Shown one piece after another: positions 51,031 to 64,000 of a stretch of DNA of 64,000 nt. The stretch's first letter is position 1. Every line of letters begins with the position of its first letter. The position numbers were made by a program, and so were the translations under genes. The notes under the pieces are model-generated. The model was not told where the DNA came from and searched no databases. It saw nothing but the letters and a program-made list of their open reading frames with translations. The DNA comes from Cyanoderma ruficeps. Its lineage: Eukaryota > Chordata > Aves > Passeriformes > Timaliidae. The stretch is taken from contig VZDJ01007747.1 in assembly GCA_008694505.1 (NCBI GenBank), positions 36,889,978 through 36,953,977 on the forward strand. The letters run 5' to 3'.

Positions 51031-51558
51031 CACCTTGAGTCCTGAGGGCAGTTTTGGGCACCACAATTCAAGAAAGACATTAAACTATTACAGTGTCTAA
51101 AGGAGGGCAGTGAAGATGGTAAAGGGCCTTGAGGGGAAGCTGTGTGGAGAAAGGCAGAGGTCACTTAGTCTGTTCAGCCTGGAGAAAAAGAGACTGAGGG
51201 GAGACCTCAGTGCAGTCTGTAACTTCCTTGTGGGGGGAAGAGGAGGAGCAGACACTGATGTCTGCTCTGTGGTGACAGTGACAGGACCTGAGGGAATGGG
51301 CCTGAAGTTGTGTCGGGGGGGGGGGGNTTTAGGTAGAATATTAGGAAAAGGTTTTTTGCTCAGAAGGTGATTGGGCAGTGGCACAGCCTCCCCAGGAAAC
51401 TGGTTACTGCACCAAACCTGACAGAGTTCAAGGAGAGTTTGGGCAATACTCCCAGGCACATGGTGTAAATTCTTGGGGATAGAGCTGTGCAGGACCAAAA
51501 GTACAACTTGATGTCCTGTGGATCCATTCCAACTCAGCTTATTCTGTGATTCTGTGAT
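51031..51558 (+). mobile_element. CR1 LINE 3' fragment, forward orientation, interrupted by a poly-G run and one n
   Basis: Contains cttagtctgttcagcctgga, gaaaaagagactgaggggag, tagaatattaggaaaaggtt and the tail ttattctgtgattctgtgat. At 51,315-51,327 the usual gcaccaggggaggtttag block is replaced by a G run ending in n, probably an unresolved homopolymer. Confidence 0.92.
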
Positions 51559-51837
51559 ATTTATAATAAGATAGGAAAATATATGAAGAATAATAAAGTT
51601 GCGGAAACATGATGCGTTGTGCTGGTTTCAGCTAGGGTAATTTTTAATTTAATTGTAAAAGACATTCGGGATCAACCAATTCAACCATGCTAAATAATAA
51701 AACATTATGTAGTAGGTTTCTTATACACAAATGCAGTGATGTGTATATTATGAAAGAGGAAAATAAATCTTAAAATCTTTGGGTTTGAGCTTTGGTGTAG
51801 CAACTCCTTCGGTGGCTTTATAGCCAGCAGTATGCCA

Positions 51838-51878
51838 ATGTTGTTACATTGTTACATTGCTACCTGTTACATTGCTTG
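51838..51878 (+). repeat. Short tandem repeat of gttacattg
   Basis: The motif gttacattg occurs three times between about 51,842 and 51,876, twice directly adjacent and once after a short spacer. Confidence 0.7.
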
Positions 51879-52049
51879 AATGAAATTATTTTGATGCAGA
51901 ACAGAGTTTGGAGCTAAAAGAGACAGTCTCTGGATGGCAGGAGGCATTTCCTGGAGGAAAAATGAAAGGGAGAGACACAATTGCAATTCAGAATTGTCTT
52001 GATTAGTTGCATAAGTGATTTGAAATCAGTGAGATGAAATTTAGTAAAT

Positions 52050-52330
52050 TCAGGTGCTCAGTACATGGGGGGAGATACGTGTTTGTAGGCAGGCAGGGAG
52101 CATTAAAAATACGACATGTTGAGTTACTGACTGGGTGATGATCTTATAATGGATCACAAACTAAATAAGGATCTGCAAAAGAGGGATAAATTTAATTCTG
52201 GGATTTATGAACAAGAAGATGAGGCATAGGGAGCAGGAGGTGAGGCCACAGGTGAAATAGAAAGTCTGGTTCTGTACACCATGATTTAAAAAGGAAGGCT
52301 GCAGGACATCCATAAAAATTACTAGATATT
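52050..52330 (+). repeat. Decayed CR1/L3-like LINE remnant
   Basis: The stretch with gaggccacaggtgaaatagaa, tctggttctgtacaccatga and tttaaaaaggaaggctgcag follows the pattern of the region before the CR1/L3 3' UTR, but it is heavily diverged. Confidence 0.4.
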
Positions 52331-53219
52331 TAAAGATCAAAGGGCATGATCTTCAGATGATATAAATCGCTTCAGGCTCAAAACCTCCCAAAGAACTGAA
52401 CTGATTCACACCAGCTGAGGAGCTGATTAAATGACTTATTTTTTAAAATTTTCTTTCTAATCTAATCTTAACAGTAGCAATTTACATTAAGTTCTCAGTG
52501 ACATCAGGTTTCCCTCAGGGCTTACAGAAAAGAATTATTTGAGTGTCATAATTTAAATCTCTCTCTCTCTTCTTTCATTTTTATTTTAAACTGTGCTATA
52601 GATTTTTTTTCACTTTCTATTTTAGCATTATTTAAAAATGAACACAGTTAAAATGGAAAAAGGAAGTACTTTTAAATACAAGACACAATTAACCTCTGAA
52701 CCTTACTGTCTCTTGATATCACTGCTGCCTGAAGCTTAATAGGATCAAAAAAAGGGTAATAGATAATGAGAAAATCTACTGATGTGTCAGAGGAGATTAA
52801 AATAAAAAGACTGTAGGAAGGAAAAATGTACAAAAAGCTACACACTTCAAGAAAGAAGGCACCCTTCGTATATCTGGATGGAGGAAGCTGTTTTCTCAAA
52901 GCTCGTGTTGTCCTGAAGTTGCCCTTAGTGGGCTTGTCTAACTGAAAGATCTCCAGTTAACTCTTGTCAGACGAAGGATGATGAAGCAGATGGACTCAGC
53001 TCTCAGTGAGTCTGGCAATGGTGCCTTTTCCTAATTTGAATTCCGTGCTCCTGCAGCTAACCCCTGTAAAGGTGACTTGAAAGGGCTAGTAAAAAAAAAA
53101 AACAACAAAGGCAACTTTCTATTTTTGTCTCTGTATTCATGTCTGTCTGCTGAACATGGTCTGGTGTTTCAAAATTCTTAATGTAGCTATGAGATTGAAT
53201 TGAGAAAAGGTTTCTCCAA

Positions 53220-53560
53220 GGTTTGATCTAGGAAAAGGTGGACATCAATAAAGCAAAACAACAAAAGAAGAATGCAAAAGCATTGCTTGAGTACTTAGGT
53301 ACAAAATTATAAATGACAATGCCCAGCTAGAGCTGAAACCAGCAGGGAACATTAAGGGTGGTAAGAATAGATTCAAAAATTATGCCAGCTACTAATGGAA
53401 ATTTAGGAAAAGAAGTGTTGGTTAAAATGAACCTAATAATAGACAGTGGGGGGAAAACTGAAATTCTCAAGATCTTTTTTCTTCATTCTTCACAGGCAAA
53501 CTTGCTCCCAGGCTTCTCCATGTCCTGCCACAGTTTGCCGTAAGGAGATGGCAATGAAGA
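53220..53560 (+). repeat. Decayed CR1/L3-like ORF2 remnant
   Basis: Segments such as ctgaaattctcaagatctt and cttcattcttcacaggcaa resemble the ORF2 stretch of CR1/L3 elements where a tool such as RepeatMasker commonly finds old fragments. Frames are broken. Confidence 0.35.
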
Positions 53561-55199
53561 GAGGGGACCAACAGGTTAGAAACTGCTCAGAAAAGCTGAT
53601 TTTCTAGAACTCTGTGAATGTTTTTGAGGCTCACCTGAGGGTGCTGGTGTGGTGACTATGAGGCTGCTGTCTGTCATTTATCAAAACTCAGTCAGGAAAA
53701 ACAAGAGAGTCAGGGAAACAAGATTGGGAACCGCTGCCCGGCATTCGTAATGGATGCCTTTCTCAGCATGGCTGTGCACTGGTCTGCTGGTGCGGATCCT
53801 CAATGGACATGATTTGATACCATGATTAAATTTTTGTAGTTCTTTTTTTCCCCCAAGCCTGTGTGTTGCTCTCTGGAATTGCCAGTGACTCATTTCTAAT
53901 AGCGTAATGCTCTTGGAGCAACATTCTAGTGACAAGATATGTAAGCTTCAGCTGATCTCCCCTAGGAAATGTTATCTTCTGAAGGGAGAAACTAGGTTGG
54001 CACCCTTACTGGCTCTTTACAGTGATCCTCCTTAGATCCTTCCTTGGAATAAAAAAATTATGTTAACAATTGAATAGACCAAAATGGAATGCTGAGAAGA
54101 TTTTTACTTCTGCACTTTTTTAGGTGCCAGTTAAACATCAGATGTGGGATGTTTCTGATATAATCTCAGCTTTATAGAAGTGAGAAGCAGTAAACTGAGT
54201 TGGATTTTTTGGTTGAATTTATAGATCCGATGCGCATTTTAAAACTTTTTGTAGCATCTTTCACAGTTTCTAACCTGGAAAGACTTTCCAAGCCTTTTGA
54301 AAAGCATCACAAAATATTTTTGAATTGTCTTGCAATTATTTGAGAAATATGTTCATGCTTCTTCTTGGTTACGTGAAAATCATGTCTGTCAAAACCTTGT
54401 TTTTTGGAATTTCCTCCTTTCCTGTGAGACTGATCCAAAAAAGAAATTATTTCAATAATTTATTCTAATAGAGGATCTGGCCTAATCTATTTTTGTTGTA
54501 CACAGAGTAGAGTCTGTGTGTCATTTATGCTGTGGTCTTTCCTTAAAGTTCTTTGCAAATAAGTGCCCCAAGGCAGGAAAAAGAATGGGTTGAGCTGAAG
54601 GGAACCATCTGTTTCAATTTGAAGTGTTACTTTAAAGGTTTAAAAACTTGGTAAATGTCACTGTTTTCGTTTTGTGATCCTTAGCTCGATGGGAGATGTC
54701 GTCATATGACAATGAGCTTCAAGCTGGTTTCCTATTACTTTTGACAGGTTGTTCATTAACCTATAATAAATTGATAGAACCAAGGGCTGTAAAAGGTCTG
54801 TGACTCTCTTCCAGAGATGTACTCTGTCTTGATTTGAAGGTCTTGGTACTTCATCACTCTTGCAGTTGAAAATTAGTTGAGTTTCCAATTTGAATGTATT
54901 CAACTTGAGCTGTATTCTCTTGCTTCCTGGTTCTCCTGCAATGGCTCAGCGTCCTTGGAGGTCTCTTCTTGAAAAGTTAAGCAATATGACTTTAATTTGC
55001 TTGTGTTTGTCTCTTCTGCTTTGTGCCATGACTTTCCAAACGTGGGAATCAGAACTGGAAGCGTCATTTCCATTTCAGTGCTATCAAAAATGTACTGAAG
55101 TTTTCCCAGGTTCATATACTGAAGGAATATAATAACCTTCCTTGTGTCTTTATAGCATCGTGACTAATGATAAGACAGTTCTGTTTATCATTTTTTGTC

Positions 55200-55990
55200 C
55201 ATTTTAACTCTAGATTCATTTTAAGTCACTGCTTTGCCAACACACCCTTCACTCTGTAGGCATGATCTGTACTTTTCTTTCTACGGGTATAATATGAATG
55301 TGATTTTATTAAAATATTTTGTGGGCTTAATTGTTTCATATGCTGAATTACTCCAGATCATTCTATATAACTCTTCCATCTTTTCTCTTTATCATCCCCC
55401 CTGTTTTTGTCAGCTGTAATTGTTCTAAGATTGCATTAGCCTTATTTCAAAATCGTTTATGAAAATGTTATATATTCCAAAATCCAGTGCCAACCCTGAG
55501 GGATTATATTAAAGTTACTTGAGTTCCATGGTGTTTTCCCTTTCATGACTATTTCTAGGGGTTCGTGGGCCACCTTTTAGTTCACTTATTGTGTGCTTTA
55601 TTAATAAAGCATAGTGTTAATTTTTGTATCAGATGATCAGTTGGTTATGCATAAGTCAAATGCCTTATAAAAGTTGAAATATATCCTCACAGATATTTTT
55701 TTTTTAAAGAAAATTTTGACCTCATCAAATAAGTACATAAGTTTTGGTCCATAAAGTCTGCTTTCTATAAAATCATCATCACTGGCTGTAATTATATAGC
55801 AGCATTTATATTTTAATTGGTAACCTGATTGAGGATTTAACTGAGAATTTGTCCATGTTAAATTAACTGTCTTGTAGTCATGCTGACTCTTACCTGCTTT
55901 TCTTGAAGCTATGGGCACCAATTAGCAATCTTCTGAATTTGTTAAAAATATACAGCAGAGGCAGTTACCTCATTTGGAAGCTGTAGCCTG
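55200..55990 (-). repeat. Ancient LINE remnant with reverse-transcriptase-like trace
   Basis: On the minus strand a broken frame near 55,640-55,700 reads FNFYKAFDL, close to the DFSKAFD motif of LINE reverse transcriptases. Surrounding sequence is diverged and the frames are interrupted. It is inactive. Confidence 0.35.
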
Positions 55991-58900
55991 TCACTGGAGT
56001 ATAAGAAAAAGTTCGAGCATGTTGTCAAAATATTTTATGATTGAAAAAGGCTAATCTGAAGAAATTATTTTTGTCACATGAGACCTTTCTAACTTTAATA
56101 CTGTTTTCGATGGAAGAAAAAAATAAATGAAGTACTATTAGTTAATAGTTAATGTGTTTGCTTAATATGAGCTTAACCAAAGCATCTCCTCCTCTCAGTG
56201 GAATCCTTTGTCTCATGTAAATAAAGCAAATTAAATATAACTTACATCAAATCACAAGTTAAAGCACCATGACAAAACAGAATGCAGGAGGATGATATTC
56301 TGAATTATTGGTTTTGTCCACATTTTCATGCCCCTAAGAAGTCAAATCAACCTGTGTATGATTGAAATTCAGAGCATGTGTCCTTGGTTCAAGGACAGAT
56401 TGAATATCTGGTAAGAGTGGCAACTTTGTATTGGCAGAAAATAAAGCTGAATCTACTTTAACCAGAAAGAATCAGGGAAATGCAACAGCTTCTGGCTGAG
56501 AAGAAAGAGGCAGAAGGGAGGCACTGTCACAGGTGGCTGACAGGCAACCTGGAACTGCATGGGAACTCACAGTCCCCAGAGACCGCCGTATTCCAGCTGC
56601 AGCTGTCACACAGGTGAAGGAATTATCTAAACCAAGAGATTTGGTGCCTTATCAAGATAAAAAAGAGCAGCAATGGGAAATCCTTAAACAAACATGAGAA
56701 GTGGCAATGAAAGAGCATGGCAGAAGCATGCGTGGGGAAGATGAACCCAGAGCTCCTGCACATCTGGAAAGGGAAGAGTACAAATTACAGGTTCATTTTG
56801 TGCTAACACAAAATGCTAAAATTATTGACGGAAGCTTTCCAGCAGGAAGAGAAACAACCATAACCGGGTCGCCTGTGTTCACCAGAACAAGGAGAAAGCT
56901 CTGAGGGTGGTAGGCTGTGTACTTTGAATGCCAGGATATGGACATGTGTATGTAGCTGTCATACTGGCATCAGGAAAGGGTGTTCTCCAAAGTAGAGAGC
57001 CCACAGCAGCCCAATCCTAAGAAGAACCCACAGCAGAGAAGAAGGAATGATTGAAGTCTGTGCTATGTAATTTCACTGTAATACATTTTACTGTATCTTC
57101 TGTGTTGCTCTATGTTCTAGGAGCAAGCAGACATACTTCTGTATGCCAATAATTATGATGTTTTTGATGCTAAATTCATCAAAAGCGACCTTTTTCAACT
57201 TGAGAAATGCATACAGTTTTTTGATTTATTAAAATACTGTTTCACTCATATGCACCTGTTTACTTTCTTTCTGGAACAAGGTGGTGAAGAAGCAATATCC
57301 AGGACTGTTGTGACAGGGCTGGGGGGGCGGTCCCTTAATTTATTGCTGGGAGATGAGGCTGAGAGATAACTCCCTCTTCACAAGGAGCAAGGGCAAAAGA
57401 GGAAAGGATGTGCATTGAGATGCTTCCAGAGATAATATTCTAAAACTTGAAGCATTGAAGTAATTAAACTCACTTCTGTCTTGTTTGATCATAATTGAAA
57501 TAACTGTGAAATAATTAAAAGGAGCATATTTTTTTTCAACCTGGAGCATTGATAAAGCAGTACTTAGTAAAGGGCATCAAACAGAGGACATGAGCAGCAG
57601 TATCAGAGTCAGAACAAGGTATTTTTTCTCGGAGTTTTGTTCTATTTTATCTACTTTCTATAGCAGTGAATATGTTATAAGGGTCATCATGGTATCCATG
57701 GGCCCTATGACTTTCTGAATGTTTCATCTTATTTAATTGCCATCAGATGACATTGTGTCTAGAACTGCTCCAGAGTTAATTGTGCAGAGTGAGATGATAG
57801 GGTGTCACAAATATCAAGCAAGGTCAAATACACCCACAACTTACAAAGATCAGTATAGCCCTGTAAGCAGATTCTGGTTCACATTTTTGTACCATTATTT
57901 CTTTGCAAAATGACCTCATATACTACATTATATTTACCTAGTTAACAACAGGAGAAAAAAAGTCAGCACTATGCAATATGCTTGTGCAACTAAGGTAGTG
58001 GAAAAAGAAGCAAAATAATCTTTTTAATCTAATTTACTTTAAGTCAAAATTTATTTTGCTTCCTTATGTTTTCAGCTTGCATTGTGGATTCAAATGATGA
58101 CACAAATCATGCAGGAACAATAAACTTTGTGAATCAGAAATGTAAAATAAGATTTTGAAGTCATATAAGAAGTTTTGAACAAACATTTGAAACTAATTTT
58201 TTTGTGCTCTTAGTTCTGCTTTACGAGTTTGGGACACAAGATAGAGGCCCTTTGAAGTCCATTTCAAAATAAGATTTGCAGTGCTTAGTTTGGTATCTAA
58301 GAGTCATTGGCTTTGATAGAAGACCCAGCTTCAACAAATGACATCTGATTCGCTAAATAAATGATGTGCTTTTGTAATTTACAGAATTTCTGTCCTTAAA
58401 TACTTTGAACACGGGTGCTGATAAATTTAATGTATTACTCCCTAAAAGCTTTGGATATTTGTATGTAATGAAATAGTTTCTACAGATGGTTGGTGTACAA
58501 CCCCAGAATTCCAGTGGATGTCAGCAAGGTGTGTTTGACTAGGTTTATCCTTGGTTTAGACTCACTGAATCAGACCTTTCCAGGTAAGAATTGGGTCTGT
58601 GTACTCCACCCAGTTCTGGCATTGCTCTCAACAGTTTATGTATGTCCAGGATTCATATGCAGTACCAGAAATATTTTGAGTCATTGTTATATTGTGAATT
58701 GAATTAATTTTTTCACCAGACGTTATAATTTTATGTGTTCTTCTTCAAGGACATCTACTTTAATCCCCCGTGTTTTACAAATAAAAAGGAAAGCTGCAAT
58801 GTTAATGATATTTGCAGGTAACATGAGATTTGAAAAAGACAGAGAAATAGTCAAACAGGAAAATAAGAGCAATTCAGAATGCCTGCAGAAAACAGAAAAG

Positions 58901-60169
58901 AGTTGATTTTATATGGTCAAACACAAGAGGAAAAATAAATAGACCAAACAATGGAAAGCTTGCTGGTAGGGAGAAATTTATACTAAACAATGAGTCGTAG
59001 ACTAACAAGTTTACTTATTTTATAATTAAATTTCTCTAATGGTTTTTGGAGCAGTACTCATTCAACTTCAAAATAATGGAGAAATTATCCTCACAATACA
59101 TTGTTATAACACCATGACATTATTTTATAGATTTTACAGCTGAGAAGCTGGTACACATGTAGAGGTAGTCTTCATAGAGCAGAGCATTTTCAAGAGAAGA
59201 AATTTTCTGGCTTAAACCAGACAAGCTCTTCCAAGAGGCATTCAGCAAGTGAGGCCATGGCAGCTCTTCCACACTGAAGCCAGAGAGGTCCTCTTTGGCA
59301 CATCAGGAAAAGGAGTTGTGTTACTTTAGTGCTGATACGAATTTTAACACTAGAACTGTTCAGTTTCGCTAAAAAAATAAATAAATGGAGTTTACAGTGA
59401 ATTATGTGCAGAAAGGCCTTTTTATACGTCTCCACTAGTAAAGTGTGAGGCTATTTACCCTTGGACTGAGAGGATACGCCTGCTTTTTCTATGACTTTTA
59501 GGGACCAGAAAACTTGGGGTTTCAGTTCTGGACATGATAATATCAAAAATAAGCAGACTGTTTTTCAGTAACTAAAGAAAAAAAATAGAAAATAGAAAAA
59601 GAAGTCCAGAATTAACAAAAGAGATGAAAAATATTTATGTTAAGAATACTTTGTGATAATTAGCACCTAAATTAAAGATATGTTTCAAATTGTGAACACC
59701 CAGCATCTCCCGTGGAATGTTCGTTTAAAAGTGTCAACACTATTGCCAGTGTTACTCAATTTCAGTAGAAAGCTTGCCTTAGCCTTCAAAGTAGCCAAGA
59801 TTTCTGTTGCAAGGTTTGCAGGAAAAGGCATTTACCCATGGAAGAGACAGTGGCTTTTTGTCTAGAGCACATTTTGGGTTCATGGATGTGACCTGACCTG
59901 GCATGCTCAGTCTGCAGCAGAAATTTGAATCAGAATTTGTTTTGTTCAGTAAGTGGGGCGTCTGAGTCATCTGTGTACAGGTAACCTTTCAGTCCTTCTT
60001 CTTGGCATTTTTCTAATTGAAGTTAAAAATGTACAGTTAATTTTCAATATTGTTTTACCTCTGAGTAATTAGAAAGGAAATAATCTACTGTTCTTTTTTC
60101 CTCCACAATATCTAAATTGGATTTGCTCTATTTTAGATCTACTTGTAAGAAACCTCACAAAAGAATGTT

Positions 60170-60240
60170 TAAAACTTAAAACAAAAAAACCCAAAAACCT
60201 GCAAACAAACAAAAAAAACCCCAAACAAGCAAAAAAAGAC
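60170..60240 (+). repeat. A-rich low-complexity tract
   Basis: Irregular A/C repeats (aaaacccaaaaacctgc, aaacaaacaaaaaaaacccc) without unit structure. Confidence 0.85.
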
Positions 60241-63200
60241 CTGACTGCTGATTAATATTTTAATATTCATTCCCACTTTCTTCTGCTTCCTGGGACCATT
60301 TTGTCATGGCAGAGGACAGGATAAACTACTTACCTGACATGCCATGCTTTTCCTTGCTCCCTCTCCTTCTGCAGAGCATTGAGCTGAACTTGTAACCCTG
60401 TTTTAGGACTAGACTATTACTGTGCCTCATAGTGATATGCAGAGAAATGTATGAAACAGGCAGTGTTGTGCCCCCAGGCACTGCTCAGGAGCACAAATTG
60501 CACTATCCCAGAGCAGCCCATAGCATTTCTTTTTTCCCCAGAAGCTGATCCCTCACCTCCAGAAACCTGTCTCAGCAAGGAGAGTCCTGGGCAGTGCTTC
60601 TGCAAGCACTGCTCTTATTGTGCAGGCACAGTCATTATTATCTGTTTGCTTTCTCAGTCAGCATTTCAAAATCTTTTGTTGCTTTAAAGACAGGCAAAGG
60701 AATGGGATAAAAATCTTCACCAGATGGCAGCCTCACAGATGAGAAGGTGCTGCCTTTTCTCACTTTGTGATTTGTTGAAGCTTCCTACTCTTGCTGTTTT
60801 AATTTCATTTTGTTGGCATGTTCCCAGTGAACCTGTTTTCCCCATATGTGAATATTCGTTTTTTCTATTCCAAGGTAATACTGCTGGCAAATATTCTTGG
60901 ATGTAAAGTGCTCCTTTCTTTTTCTCTTGTGATCAATAGTACTTGTTTTTTCTATCAAACATAACTTTTCTATCAAACATGGTCAAAACAGGGCCAACAT
61001 AAAGACGTCATGTTATTTGTCCACTTTTTTCTTGTGCGTAAATGGATGCTCAAGGATTATTCTTCGCATCTAAGGCAAATGGTAAGTTTAGGTCACATCT
61101 TTTGGGTTTCCAAGACCTGAAGATAATGTATTCCCATATTCCTGAGATTAATTTTTCACCTGTTTTTCTACATAACTATTGCCACGTGATAGGTATGCAT
61201 TGCAGTGTGCAGTTGGCCTATTTATACAAATAAAGGGAAAAAGAATTTAAGTTTATCCTATTGTACATAGAATGAAGGGAAACAGAGAAAGTAAACACCG
61301 GTTTGTCGCAGATATTTATCTTTTGCAGGACTCAACTTCTAGATCACTGCTTGCCTTGTGAAGAGGGACTAGTACAGTGAAAAATACCCAAGGAGAGACA
61401 GGCTGGCTGTGCTTGTTTTAGTAAACAAGTGTGCAAGGGCCTTGATAGTGGCTTTGATGGAAAACGACATGGCACCTTTTGCTTCCAGCTTTTCCCCCTC
61501 CCCAGAGTGGCCTCATGTATTTCACAACCTGGATATTTTCTGTGAGATTTGTAGTTAGCATAGGACAAAGCTGCACCAGAGAAGGCAAAGGTTTAGCAAT
61601 ATCAGCAAACATGGCGAACTCAGTCTGACTTTTATTTTGTAATTTTTATAGGTGTAGCCTCAAACCCAACTGAATTAACTTAGACCAGATGGAATGTGGT
61701 TTAAAAGCACTTAAGATCTCTGGACAGAAGCCAATAGATTCATTCACATTTTAACTTGGCTGAAGCCCTGCTTAAGTTCTTCCACTTAAGTCTTGTTTCT
61801 CTTTCCATAAGGAGAAAAGGTCCCTTAGCTATTAACCCTCCCCTTGGGGAAATTCCCAGAAGTTTAAGGCTGAGTCCAGCTTCTTCCTGGACTGTCTAAT
61901 TTGAAAGAAATATTTGAACACACATCTGCTTCCAATTCAGAGGAAGGAGATGAAGAGTTCTTTGACTGAAGGTTGTGGTTTGGAGCCATTCTACTTTGTA
62001 TTAAAGAATCATCCAATGACATGGGGAGGTGAGAAAATAAGAGAACAGACAGAATTTTCAAACAGAGTGGTGAGGCTGCTTAGTGATGGATCTGCAGCTG
62101 ATACATGGTGATGGATCCTGTCTGTGTTTGCAGTCATTTGTAATACATAGCAAATCAATAATAAAGGTAATTTGTGCTCCTCCTTTTGCTGATGTACCAT
62201 CCTGAAAGATGTGAGTTTGGGAGCTTACAACTGCCTGATTGTGGAACTGGTTGTCAACATGAATGTTCTTCTTTTCTTCAACAGAAATGGATGTGGGAAA
62301 TGCAACCATTCCTGAAGCCAGGCCCTATTGATACTGGTGTCTTGTGATCAGGAGCTTATTTTGCTGGGTCACTGTGTACATCTGTTTGAATCCTCATCCC
62401 GAGAAATATATATTTATATGTAAGTAATCAAGGAATAGATTTTCTGACTTCACAGAGCTCTGCACATTAACCAATATTTCTAAAATGATTCTTTTGTTTC
62501 ATTTAAACAACTTCTGCAGACATTTAGTGTGGAGAAAATGTGGTTGAGAGATGTGTTTTCTTTTTCTCATTAATTCTATTAGACACATAAGGACTGTAGA
62601 GTAATTAACATATTGATTTAGAGTAAATATAAATTAGTCTCATAATTTCTCACGTGAAAGCTTGGGGAATAAAAGCTTGATAATAACGCTAGAAAAAGGT
62701 TTTGATTTTCCATGGATGTAAATTTTATGGTCAAGGAATGGGAAAGAAAGGAGGGTTATACATCAAGCACTGACATTCTCTTTCATCTAACAGATTTCAT
62801 CTTTCTAGCTTTCAACATCAAGAGCTAAAGACAGACCCTAATGACTGTGATTAAGATATGCCCTTTTACATCAGGGCTGAAAGTTATGCCTGGTTATTTG
62901 AAGGGGAATAATAAAAACCACATAGCTGTATTTTACTTGGCTAGAGCTCTCCTTGTATTAACCAACATACTGCAGAAAAGTTATGGGATAATGAAATTTT
63001 ATATGAGGACTTTTAAACATAAAACGAGTGTAAATTACTGAAGATTTATGGGTCATTTATCCAACTACTGTAGTGTTATTCTGGCTAGATCAAACATTTG
63101 GCTAGTGGACTAGAATTTTTTTTTAGATGAAAGAAATCAATAAGAAATAGTATTGTCCTCAGACCTGTAGTCAGCATGACCTCTCTTGTAGATTCTTCTG

Positions 63201-64000
63201 TTCAGCTGTTAAAGAGTCATGGGGCTAGATTCTGAGCCTACAGAAAATCTATTTTCTCCAGTGCAATCAAGAAGGAGCAGTAATATTTTACTAGTGTATT
63301 CAATCACCATCTGTTAATTAAAATGAGACTTAAAGGGACCTATGCCTGGAAGATTAGATCATAAAATCTGGTCGCTAAATACTTAAATATTTAAAACATC
63401 TCAGTCAAAGCTGCAGGTAGGATGGAATTCTCTTGGGGAAAAAATGCTCAGCCTTGCTCATTGGTGATTTCCAGCATCTAAGTATCTTTTCAAGATGTAA
63501 GTCTGAGAACATAACAGTGTTAACTAATAGTAGATCTTTTGATCAGAATTTAAGAGGGACAAATTGAGTTCAAACTAAAGAACTGTCTTGCTCAGATTGT
63601 GGTTCTAATGGATTCTTGGGGAAGGAGAGCAATAAACAAGGCAGGTATTTCCCTGTTCTTTCTTGTGTCTTGCACACATCCTAACATGTCCCAAAGCCAT
63701 ATGTCTAGCAGTCAGTGGCTTTATCTGCTAACTGTAGTGGGTATGGAGCTTATGGAGATTACAAACCCCTCTGTGTGGATTTAAAGAAGAAAAGCAACAC
63801 AATCTTCATTTCTGTTTTTCTTCCTTCAAAGAAAGATACTGTATTTCTTTTCTTGCTTCACTCTCTCAGCACCTGCCACCTTCCTCATTAGATATTCAGG
63901 TGAAGTGATGGGAAAGACTTTGGCTTAGATCTTCCTGCTTTCTTCTGCCAGGAAGGAGCTCACTGAATCACGTCCCAGATCGTGTTGAATTTGAATATCA

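Larger units (their letters stand above)
42450..64000. other. Intergenic region downstream of TRMT44
   Basis: No exon of a recognised gene was found on either strand. In human the next genes after TRMT44 are GPR78 and CPZ, but none of their conserved motifs was seen. Contents are three CR1 copies, older LINE remnants, low-complexity tracts, a GC-rich patch near 48.2 kb and AT-rich unique sequence. The longest open frames (136 codons at 46,020; 133 at 51,097 inside CR1) carry no recognised domain. Confidence 0.7.

Noticed and set aside
51097..51498. 133-codon minus-strand open frame
   Set aside because: It lies within a CR1 copy in the antisense direction and crosses an undetermined base.
54890..55132. 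80-codon frame with a hydrophobic segment resembling a signal peptide
   Set aside because: No homology recognised, no plausible donor site or following exon, and it adjoins an old LINE remnant. It was considered as a first exon of CPZ or another secreted protein but does not match.
42450..64000. Search for GPR78 or CPZ exons expected downstream by human gene order
   Set aside because: No seven-helix or carboxypeptidase/frizzled-type motif was found in any frame; the genes are either further right or absent.

Overview
The window looks like nuclear DNA of a bird. Short, mostly 5'-truncated CR1-type LINE pieces with the typical (ATTCTRTG)n tails are scattered in both orientations. There are no mammalian-type SINEs or L1. 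Introns are compact and AT-rich, and a single CpG island marks a promoter. A crocodilian or turtle is not formally excluded from sequence alone. Family statements rest on recall of the human orthologues; no search or alignment was run.

Left half (1-25,900), minus strand: ACOX3, the peroxisomal branched-chain (pristanoyl) acyl-CoA oxidase. One non-coding 5' exon and thirteen coding exons could be traced base by base. The coding exons join without a frame break into residues 1-557, including the catalytic glutamate in the YEGDN motif. The remaining C-terminal exons (about 140 residues and the peroxisomal targeting tail) lie to the left of base 1.

Middle (25,902-41,839), plus strand: TRMT44, the tRNA(Ser) Um44 2'-O-methyltransferase. 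It appears complete: eleven exons, 2,016 nt including the stop, 671 residues, with an SAM-binding DLGCGNG motif, a central LPCCFFDF motif and a C-terminal CCCH zinc finger. ACOX3 and TRMT44 are arranged head to head in one CpG island at about 25,560-26,330, only about 90 bp apart, and probably share a bidirectional promoter. The two proteins have no obvious common pathway; the pairing is a conserved genomic arrangement of housekeeping-type genes (human ACOX3 and TRMT44 are also divergent neighbours on chromosome 4p).

Right part (42,000-64,000): intergenic. I found no convincing exon. It holds CR1 copies, decayed older LINE remnants, one small GC-rich patch with a CTCF-like motif near 48.2 kb, low-complexity tracts, and AT-rich stretches that may include conserved non-coding elements.

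The most noteworthy non-genic observations are three clean hairpin or palindrome structures in introns (3,885-3,932; 5,914-5,986; and a 26-bp perfect palindrome at 38,552-38,577), a full consensus CTCF motif in the large ACOX3 intron, and the overlap of probable ACOX3 promoter elements with TRMT44 coding sequence. I did not find a clearly new biological system here.
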